Positions 27,576-34,251 of a stretch of DNA of 37,124 nt are shown in pieces. The notes beneath the pieces were generated by a model. That model was not told where the DNA came from. It was given only the letters and a program-made list of their open reading frames with translations, and did no database searches. The DNA is from an uncultured Bacteroidales bacterium. Its GTDB lineage: Bacteria; Bacteroidota; Bacteroidia; Bacteroidales; P3. Made by a program: the position numbers and the translations under genes. How positions within the stretch are numbered: the stretch's first letter is position 1; each line of letters starts with the position of its first letter. The stretch covers positions 1 to 37,124 of the forward strand of contig ONJQ01000025.1 of NCBI GenBank assembly GCA_900318175.1, in the 5' to 3' direction.

Positions 27576-27738
27576 TCACCCCCTTGGGGGTGAGATATGA
27601 ATAACACCGTACAAGCAATATACGGTGTCGCGACCGTATGGGAGCCACATCGTATATTGCGCAGTGCGGTGAATAACTGAGACAACGGAGTGCGTCCCGA
27701 CAGGGACGCGACATAAAAACAGATAAATAGAACCCACC
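27576..27738 (+). repeat. Structured palindromic repeat, family 2, copy A
   Basis: This is a modular noncoding element. It has a perfect hairpin TCACCCCC-TT-GGGGGTGA (27576-27593), then ATAACACCGTACAAGC, a variable palindromic insert of about 42 nt with ends AATATACG/CGTATATT, then GCGCAGTGCGGTGA. After a spacer comes a second hairpin, GCGTCCC-gaca-GGGACGC, and the end AAATAGAACCCACC. Copy B at 28911-29038 has the same modules in the opposite orientation with a much shorter insert. No protein is encoded. Confidence 0.75.
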
Positions 27739-27754
27739 CACATTGTAATCTGTA

Positions 27755-27904
27755 GTGTTTCGTACTATTATTCTCAATGTCCGCGCCAACTCCCTCACCC
27801 GCCTACTTGCCCAACACCCCGAACAGAAAGCCCTCCGCTACTCACTCCTGCCCTACAAAGAGCAAGGCCAGATGACCAACATCCCGCTGTATGCGGCAAG
27901 ATGA
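27755..27904 (+). pseudogene. Possible gene remnant, about 49 codons
   Basis: A frame of 50 codons from GTG 27755 to TGA 27902-27904 has the strong G/C third-position pattern of the host's genes, for example RLLAQHPEQKALRYSLLPYK. It lacks an ATG and meets an in-frame TAA nine nucleotides upstream. It starts about 17 nt after the end of repeat copy A. It looks like the surviving part of a longer gene cut by the repeat. I do not recognise the parent protein. Confidence 0.35.
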
Positions 27905-27952
27905 TTTATGCCCTGTTTTTCCAATAATACATGCCATATTGAATTTTATTCG

Positions 27953-27960
27953 TATTTTTG
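27953..27960 (+). promoter_or_regulatory. TAnnTTTG promoter box for the small lipoprotein gene
   Basis: TATTTTTG at 27953-27960, preceded by TTTTATTCG, lies 26 nt before the ATG at 27987. No correctly spaced TTG was seen. Confidence 0.6.
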
Positions 27961-27986
27961 CACCCGATTAGAAAAACAAAAAGGAC

Positions 27987-28406
27987 ATGAAAACAGGTAG
28001 ATATTTGATTCCAGTGCTTGTCGCCTGCATGGCCGTCTTTGTCGGATGTGGAGACAAAGACAATGATTACCGCGACACATGGTTGGGCACGTATGAGGGA
28101 AATTGCGAATACCATTCCTCCACGGGGTCTGACCATCAGTTCGACACGGCCTACACCAACCAGTCCTTGACAGTCTCCAAGCAGGGAAACGAGGGATTGG
28201 TGATGGACTATCTGGGCCAGCAGTTCCAAGTGCGCTGCTCCTCGGACGGCACCTTTAACTCCACCTCAAACAATCCTCACAGCGAGTGGAATGGTTGCAT
28301 CAAAGGCGACAGCCTATTCTTTAACTACCACGATGTCTCGCAAGGCCATTCCACCACCCGCCATTTCAAAGGGAAGAAGAAAGGCTCTAACATGATACTG
28401 AACTAA
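27987..28406 (+). CDS. Small lipoprotein of unknown function
   Basis: The 139-aa product carries a lipoprotein signal (C21 after VACMAVFVG), so it is likely anchored in a membrane facing the periplasm or the surface. The mature part is about 118 residues, polar and beta-rich, with segments such as WLGTYEGNCEYHSSTGSD, GLVMDYLGQQFQVRCSSDGTF and NGCIKGDSLFFNYHD. This reads like a single small beta-barrel or lipocalin-like domain of the kind many Bacteroidales lipoproteins have. I cannot name a family. It has its own promoter box. The stop codon is immediately followed by the first copy of the family 1 repeat, so the repeat forms its 3' untranslated region. Confidence 0.75.
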   Translation: MKTGRYLIPVLVACMAVFVGCGDKDNDYRDTWLGTYEGNCEYHSSTGSDHQFDTAYTNQSLTVSKQGNEGLVMDYLGQQFQVRCSSDGTFNSTSNNPHSEWNGCIKGDSLFFNYHDVSQGHSTTRHFKGKKKGSNMILN

Positions 28407-28654
28407 TTTTTCGACAGCCTCGAAGAGGCTGAATCTCAATAACCCCATACTAAGCGACCAACGGGAGCGCAGTGTGGGGCATGAAACACCCTCTCGACCA
28501 GCGTCTCGAAGAGACGCCACATTGAAGCCGAAGCCCCCTCCCATGAAAAGGGCACTCACGATAATCATTATTGAATATCCAACACGAATTGCCATGTAAT
28601 GACCATAGAATTCATGACAATTAATGGCAATGGCTCTAATTGTTATTGGACTGA
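28407..28654 (+). repeat. Structured palindromic repeat, family 1, copy 1
   Basis: The conserved core of about 118 nt contains a 7-bp hairpin CAGCCTC-GAA-GAGGCTG, an imperfect stem CCCCATAC...GTGTGGGG enclosing GAGCGCAG, and a 7-bp hairpin GCGTCTC-GAA-GAGACGC. A tail of about 100 nt follows with ATTGCCAT...ATGGCAAT inverted ends. The core starts one base after the lipoprotein stop codon. Confidence 0.85.
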
Positions 28655-28880
28655 TTTTTCGACAGCCTCGAAGAGGCTGAATCTCAATAACCCCATACTA
28701 AGCGACCAACGGGAGCGCAGTGTGGGGGCATGAAACACCCTCTCGACCAGCGTCTCGAAGAGACGCCACATTGAAAACAAAGCAATCCCCCCTGAAAAGG
28801 GCTCTCATGATCATCACTATTGATTATTTAACACAAATTGCCATGTAATGTCCATAAATTCATGACAATTAATGATAATT
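28655..28880 (+). repeat. Structured palindromic repeat, family 1, copy 2
   Basis: The core matches copy 1 except for one extra G, while the tail has many substitutions. The distance between the starts of copies 1 and 2 is 248 nt. The tail is followed by family 2 copy B. Confidence 0.85.
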
Positions 28881-28910
28881 CGAGTTCAAACGAGAGCAGA
28901 TAACCATAGA

Positions 28911-29038
28911 GGTGGGTTCTATTTATTTGTTCTCATTGTCGCGTCCCTTCGGGACGCAGACATCTTGTTACTAATAATCACCGCACTGCGCCTTACGGCT
29001 TGTACGGTGTTATGAAGAGTCTCACCTCTACGAGGTGA
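28911..29038 (-). repeat. Structured palindromic repeat, family 2, copy B (reverse orientation)
   Basis: Read on the minus strand it has the same modules as copy A: hairpin TCACCTC-gta-GAGGTGA (29022-29038), ATAACACCGTACAAGC, a 6-nt insert, GCGCAGTGCGGTGA, hairpin GCGTCCC-gaa-GGGACGC, then AAATAGAACCCACC at its far end (28911). A 13-nt direct repeat, ATGACAATTAATG, lies on both sides (28862-28874 and 29061-29073). Confidence 0.8.
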
Positions 29039-29100
29039 TTTATAGAAGTCTCCTAGATTGATGACAATTAATGTCAATGGCTCTCGTTGTTTTGGACTGT

Positions 29101-29324
29101 TTTTTCGACAGCCTCGAAGAGGCTGAATCTCAATAACCCCATACTAAGCGACCAACGGGAGCGCAGTGTGGGGGTATGAAACACCCTCTCGACCAGCGTC
29201 TCGAAGAGACGCCACATTGAAAACGAAGCCCCCCCATGAAAGGAACACTCATGATCATCACTATTGATTATTTAACATGAATCGCCATGTAATGACCATA
29301 AATTCATGACAATTAATGGCAATT
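29101..29324 (+). repeat. Structured palindromic repeat, family 1, copy 3
   Basis: This copy has the same core as copies 1 and 2 with one or two base differences, followed by a diverged tail ending ATGACAATTAATGGCAATT. It lies immediately before the AT-rich region that leads into the minus-strand island. Confidence 0.85.
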
Positions 29325-29547
29325 CGTGTAAAAAAATCACCATGAATTATCATTGTAATGCAATGATTTGTTTGAATAATTATTGGAGGTTGCCAATATC
29401 GACAAAAAGAGCCCACCAACAGTCTGCCTTAACCAAAAAATTTGCTATATCAAATATTATTCGTTTTTTTGCAATGTAAAACAGTTTACCTATGACAGAC
29501 AAAGCCATGATGTAAAGAGAAAAATAAAGCTTTGGTTTATGTAATTT
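29325..29547. other. AT-rich junction with a decayed promoter-like site
   Basis: No real gene is present. TTTTTTTG at 29464-29471, preceded by TATTATTCG, resembles the host's plus-strand promoter boxes with one mismatch. It faces only a 7-codon frame (ATG 29492 to TAA 29513). This may mark where a native plus-strand gene was lost or replaced. Confidence 0.4.
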
Positions 29548-30480
29548 TCAAAATAGCCTTTGGCTTTTTAATAAACCTACTTTTCGGACTTTTACAACAT
29601 CATTCTCAGTCAATACTCCAATGAGCAACGATGAATCTTTTTGATGCCTTATACTTTGTTTTTTCACCTGATTATAACTAAAATTTGCATAACAATAAGC
29701 ACAAGCATGACAACAAGTGTTATAAGTTCCAATATCTATGCTCTCTACGCATCCACACTCTTCACGTTGATTTTTATCCTTCTTTACTTCTATCCGATAT
29801 CCACATATTTCTTCAATAAGACTTGGATCTATGCAACATCCATGTTCCACTCCCTCTTTACTAAGGTCAATTTTTTCAGCACAACTCAATACTTTAATTC
29901 CATGTCTCTGAGCAATCGATACTAATTTCTCAGCAAGAAACGTCATTTCTGTTATTGAAGGTTCACGCATATGAAGAGGTTTCGTATTTGTCAATGTCTT
30001 CTTATATAAATCTACAAAACTAATAACACATCTTGTTGTCAGGTTTTCTAGTCTTTTTGCAAGTTCCTCAAAATACTTTACATGGTATGCTACATCAATC
30101 CTATCGGTAAGTAGAATCGGATCATATCTCCATATTACTTTATTGCTTCCTATCTGCTGTGATAATTTTCGAAACATCTCAATAACTTCTTTTTTGTGGG
30201 GAACATTTGGCTCTATGGATTTATCATAAGGATTTACTGTAAACTGAAAATAATAGTTGTAATCCCTCAACTCATCCAGCCTATTAATCATATTACAAGG
30301 GCTTTTAGTCCAAAATACGATACAATCTACAACATCAGGAGTTATTTTAATTCGGCTTACTTGATGTATATTCATAGGATTTCGTACATCAACAAATCCT
30401 TCTTGTAAACGAGTAAAAAACCAATCACTATAGAATGCTGGTATGTCTGTTCTTCTGGAGACTGATAAAATCATTGCCAA
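29548..30480 (-). CDS. DUF1848 family protein with C-terminal radical-SAM-like CxxxCxxC motif
   Basis: This 310-aa protein matches my memory of DUF1848: start MILSVSRRTDIPAFYSDWF, then VDCIVFWTKSPCNM, YYFQFTVNPYD, and VIWRYDPILLTDRIDV. Near the C-terminus come C242, C244, SIDIGTYNT and C256-x3-C260-x2-C263 in CCHACAYCYANFS. CxxxCxxC is the iron-sulfur signature of radical SAM enzymes, but here it is near the end rather than the start, so the fold may be permuted or only related. The substrate is unknown. The gene is 6 nt after the stop of the CxxC-rich putative methyltransferase, so they form an operon. Both are far richer in A/T than flanking genes, with A/T-ending codons, which suggests recent transfer. 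The ATG at 30480 gives MAMILSV; the second ATG two codons on is equally possible. Confidence 0.82.
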   Translation of the reverse strand: MAMILSVSRRTDIPAFYSDWFFTRLQEGFVDVRNPMNIHQVSRIKITPDVVDCIVFWTKSPCNMINRLDELRDYNYYFQFTVNPYDKSIEPNVPHKKEVIEMFRKLSQQIGSNKVIWRYDPILLTDRIDVAYHVKYFEELAKRLENLTTRCVISFVDLYKKTLTNTKPLHMREPSITEMTFLAEKLVSIAQRHGIKVLSCAEKIDLSKEGVEHGCCIDPSLIEEICGYRIEVKKDKNQREECGCVESIDIGTYNTCCHACAYCYANFSYNQVKKQSIRHQKDSSLLIGVLTENDVVKVRKVGLLKSQRLF

Positions 30481-30486
30481 TTCAAA

Positions 30487-31359
30487 TTAATTACATTGAA
30501 TAATAAGTTGAATGCTCCCACAAGTTTCAAAGGGCTCATATGGAAGTATTTCTGGAATGATTGTCTTAAAAAGAATCCGATCATCATGTTTTTTCCCATA
30601 TTCAAACTGCCATTGATTAGGCTTTGCAAAATGTCGACGGAATAATGAGAATTGTTTTAAGTTAAGTTTACTTGCTATTTTTTCCATGCATGCATACCCA
30701 GTACCATTATTATATAGTAACATTACATCATTTATAATGATTAATTTAAAACGGAATTCCTGTAATAAACAAACCAAATCATTCATGAAAACATCGCAAT
30801 CTTGGGGGGTATTGTATTTCACAAAATCTGAAAGGAAATAATTCAGAACAAGAATATCTGACTGTACATCATTGTCTTTAACATACTTAATAAAATCACA
30901 ATTGTAGTAATTAATAATATAAGATTGGCTATCAAAATTATTTATATTGAATTGTTGTATAGACTGCCATATATGACTCAAATCAAAGCCATCATATAAT
31001 ATTTGATGAGTACTATGAAACACAGCAGCAGCAGCATAGAGTTCTGTACTTGGTCCGCAACCCACTGAGACAATCCTAATTTGAGTATCTGAGTCAAACA
31101 TTTTCTTGTATTCCCCAAAAGCCCATATCATTTCAGACACATATCTATATCCATGCTTGAGAATATAGTTGAATGTTATCTTATTACAAGAGTAATGCTC
31201 ATCCTTCGTATAAATCGAATGAATATGTTTAAGGCAGTTGTAGCATTTGTTTGTGTTACACCTTCTACATTGCGACATCATGCATTTTGAGCAGAATGGA
31301 GTATTTTCAAATTGATGTACACAATATTTTAATAAATTATCGAATTCCTGCATTTCCAA
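30487..31359 (-). CDS. Putative SAM-dependent methyltransferase with N-terminal triple CxxC cluster
   Basis: I do not recognise a named family. The 290-aa protein has six cysteines in three evenly spaced CxxC pairs: C23/C26, C31/C34 and C39/C42 (CSKCMMSQCRRCNTNKCYNC). This suggests zinc or iron-sulfur binding. A Rossmann-type SAM site follows: IRIVSVGCGPSTELYAA (residues 94-110), then YDGFDLSHIW with D126 in the usual acidic position, and LNYFLSDF near 172-179. The C-terminal half has no further motif. It lies 6 nt upstream of the DUF1848 gene on the same strand, and both share AT-rich codon use. From memory, the TcmP/Gp37 pairs combine a Cys-motif radical-SAM-like protein with a partner protein, which is a loose parallel. 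Substrate and partnership are inference. Confidence 0.65.
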   Translation of the reverse strand: MEMQEFDNLLKYCVHQFENTPFCSKCMMSQCRRCNTNKCYNCLKHIHSIYTKDEHYSCNKITFNYILKHGYRYVSEMIWAFGEYKKMFDSDTQIRIVSVGCGPSTELYAAAAVFHSTHQILYDGFDLSHIWQSIQQFNINNFDSQSYIINYYNCDFIKYVKDNDVQSDILVLNYFLSDFVKYNTPQDCDVFMNDLVCLLQEFRFKLIIINDVMLLYNNGTGYACMEKIASKLNLKQFSLFRRHFAKPNQWQFEYGKKHDDRILFKTIIPEILPYEPFETCGSIQLIIQCN

Positions 31360-31448
31360 TTAACTAATAAATTACCAACTACAATTTTCCAATTCAATGC
31401 AAATCATTATTATTGAGACTACATAAGTTGAGATATAAGTGACTATTG

Positions 31449-31456
31449 CAAATCTA
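31449..31456 (-). promoter_or_regulatory. Possible promoter box for the AT-rich operon
   Basis: On the minus strand this reads TAGATTTG, a fit to TAnnTTTG, about 90 nt upstream of the methyltransferase start. No correctly spaced TTG was found, and the region is AT-rich, so a chance match is possible. Confidence 0.4.
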
Positions 31457-31469
31457 CAAGTCAACTTTT

Positions 31470-32618
<1,149 letters not shown>

Positions 32619-32630
32619 GGGGTTTAAATT

Positions 32631-32695
32631 TTTCTGAGTAATCGGAATAATCGGAGTATTCAGAGGAGTGTTCGGAACAATCAGAATAATCGGAT
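32631..32695. repeat. Period-9 array with long direct repeat, left of the toxin-antitoxin module
   Basis: Diverged 9-nt units such as GTAATCGGA, ATAATCGGA, GTGTTCGGA and ACAATCAGA run through this spacer. Its first part (32631-32659) matches 33351-33379 at 27 of 29 positions, as a direct repeat on the far side of the toxin-antitoxin pair. Confidence 0.7.
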
Positions 32696-32716
32696 TGCTT
32701 TTCTTATCATTGATTA

Positions 32717-33025
32717 TTAATGGGTTATCATCTTGGATTTGAGGATGCGATCAATCACAACAACATCGTCTTCAATGTGGAACACATACACGAATTTGCG
32801 GTTGTGAGAGACCATGCGACGGGCTTGAGGATGAATAGCACGAATCGTCTGCGAACGGCTTACGGCAAAACAATCCGCACAAACCGAGAGCGACATCATC
32901 TCGCCATACATCGCATCAATATAACGGTGAGCACCCTCGCGTGACATAACACTACGTAGGAAACTCTTCAGTTCATCTACATCTGCCAGTACCGACTTGC
33001 CAATCTCAACCCTGTACACTTTCAT
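32717..33025 (-). CDS. RelE/ParE-type toxin
   Basis: This 102-aa protein fits the RelE/ParE toxin fold, whose members cleave mRNA at the ribosome or poison gyrase. It has an opening strand MKVYRVEI, a helical hairpin around LADVDELKSFLRSV and EGAHRYIDAMYGEMM, then a basic strand block ARRMVSHNRKFVYVFHIEDD and VVVIDRILKSK. The conserved basic residues of the C-terminal strands are present, but I cannot say which activity applies. Its start overlaps the end of the upstream 66-aa gene by 20 nt, the usual antitoxin-toxin order. The block lies between ispG and the Smr gene and is bracketed by direct repeats, which suggests a mobile or exchangeable module. Confidence 0.82.
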   Translation of the reverse strand: MKVYRVEIGKSVLADVDELKSFLRSVMSREGAHRYIDAMYGEMMSLSVCADCFAVSRSQTIRAIHPQARRMVSHNRKFVYVFHIEDDVVVIDRILKSKMITH

Positions 33026-33206
33026 AATAATCGTCGACGTATTGGTGCAGCATGTTACAAAACTCGTCCACGGTCATGCGATTCTCTTGGGACTGCGTTG
33101 TTGGCGTAGAAAGCACCGTGTGATGCTCTCCTGGTGACTTAACATACACAACATTCGGTTCACTGACCGACTGTGATGACTGGTCTTTTGTGTCGTAATT
33201 ATCCAT
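33006..33206 (-). CDS. Putative antitoxin partner of the RelE/ParE-type toxin
   Basis: This 66-aa protein has a polar, probably disordered first half (Ser/Gln/Thr-rich) and a helical acidic end (MTVDEFCNMLHQYVDDYYESV). No helix-turn-helix or ribbon-helix-helix DNA-binding domain is visible. The C-terminal helix would be the toxin-binding part. The case for an antitoxin rests on its position: directly upstream of, and overlapping by 20 nt, a RelE/ParE-type toxin. Whether it can repress its own operon is doubtful without a DNA-binding domain. Confidence 0.65.
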   Translation of the reverse strand: MDNYDTKDQSSQSVSEPNVVYVKSPGEHHTVLSTPTTQSQENRMTVDEFCNMLHQYVDDYYESVQG

Positions 33207-33272
33207 AGTACATTGATTCTTTTTCTTAACGGATAATCATGCTTTTTATTGTCTCTCCCAAGAATTAATGTA

Positions 33273-33346
33273 TCCTCCCATTCGGTTGCGACACCATACA
33301 TTGCTTGTAAGGTGATATTAATAGTTACATCTCGCCGAGGTGGGTG
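33273..33346 (-). repeat. Degenerate copy of the family 2 repeat next to the antitoxin gene
   Basis: Read on the minus strand, this piece aligns with the first half of copy A (27578-27644), including ACAAGCAAT, GGTGTCGC and ATGGGAG. I count about 35 matches over 41 positions in the central part. The second half of the element (GCGCAGTG and the GCGTCCC hairpin) is missing. It sits in the upstream region of the toxin-antitoxin operon. Confidence 0.6.
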
Positions 33347-33350
33347 TTTT

Positions 33351-33415
33351 TTTCGGAGTAATCGGATTAATCGGAGTATCCTGATTTTTCTGAATTTTTG
33401 GTATTTTCGGATTAC
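33351..33415. repeat. Period-9 array with long direct repeat, right of the toxin-antitoxin module
   Basis: Units such as GTAATCGGA, TTAATCGGA, TTTTTCTGA and ATTTTCGGA follow one another with a 9-nt period, ending at the Smr gene stop. The first 29 nt match the left array (32631-32659) with two mismatches, in the same orientation. Confidence 0.7.
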
Positions 33416-34206
33416 TTTTTTACTTTGATATACACTTCGGTGGCGCCGGCGCCGTAGAGCGACATGGGGGCGTCGACGTACTGCACATTGTCGTACATAT
33501 CAAGCTCGTTGTGGATTTCGGTCTTCAGCACCCCGCGGCCCACGCCGTGGATGAACACCACTTTCTTGAAGCCGTTGAGGAGCGCGTGGTTGAGGCATGT
33601 GCGGAAGAAACGTTTCTGCAACTCGTGCTTCTCAATGTCGCTGAGCCGTTCGGGATGGTCCGTCAACGCTTCGATATGGAGATCCACCTCGGCCTCGCCC
33701 GGACGGGTCATATACTGCAGAAGCACATTCTCGTTCAGTTTCTGGGCATTGTGGGACTGCAGCTGGGAGAGCCTTGCTTTTAAGCTCTTGATTTGGTCTT
33801 GGAGATTGGCCACTTGCGAGCGCAAGCGGACGTTTTCCTCCCGCAGTTTGTCAATGCTGTCATCGTCAGCCGAACCGGTGAACTTCGCCGAAAAGGCGGT
33901 TGCTCCCATCTGGTCGCGACCTTTCAGCTTGCGGTTCAGCTCGGCCTCCTTGGCTGCGGCCTTCGATTCGGCTTCGGCCGCGCGCTTGGCCTCTTCGGCA
34001 GTGGAGAGCTCGCCCGGCACATCCTGATTGAACACCTTGGCCACGCCCTTCTGGTCGGCCATACGGATTAACTCATTGGGCGGCATGGGCATGTCGAAAC
34101 CCGTGTCGTCACGCACAAAGATGAAATCGTTGGTGATTTTGGTGACCACTCCGCCACCGATACTATTGAGGAACTTAACCTTGTCGCCTATTTGAAATTT
34201 GGTCAT
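33412..34206 (-). CDS. DUF2027-type protein with C-terminal Smr domain
   Basis: The 264-aa protein has an SH3-like N-terminal module (FQIGDKVKFLNSIGGGVVTKI, residues 4-24), an Ala/Glu-rich helix at 68-95, a heptad-like coiled coil at about 115-160, and a C-terminal Smr domain with DLH at 175-177 and the HGVGRG motif at 220-225. Smr domains of the MutS2 family bind or nick nucleic acids and, in ribosome-rescue proteins, cleave mRNA. Family members I recall from Bacteroidota have a folded central domain; here the middle looks mainly helical, making a shorter protein. It is 45 nt downstream of the Mpl-like gene and probably cotranscribed. Confidence 0.85.
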   Translation of the reverse strand: MTKFQIGDKVKFLNSIGGGVVTKITNDFIFVRDDTGFDMPMPPNELIRMADQKGVAKVFNQDVPGELSTAEEAKRAAEAESKAAAKEAELNRKLKGRDQMGATAFSAKFTGSADDDSIDKLREENVRLRSQVANLQDQIKSLKARLSQLQSHNAQKLNENVLLQYMTRPGEAEVDLHIEALTDHPERLSDIEKHELQKRFFRTCLNHALLNGFKKVVFIHGVGRGVLKTEIHNELDMYDNVQYVDAPMSLYGAGATEVYIKVKK

Positions 34207-34251
34207 ATCTTTATAGTGAAAAGTGAAAGGTGATTTGTAAACGTATTATTT

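Noticed and set aside
27497-27798. Minus-strand short proteins over repeat copy A
   Set aside because: These frames run through palindromic repeat sequence and have no coding pattern.
28407-29324. CRISPR array
   Set aside because: The three repeated units are about 220-250 nt apart, have long conserved cores with hairpins, and lack short unique spacers. No cas genes are present.
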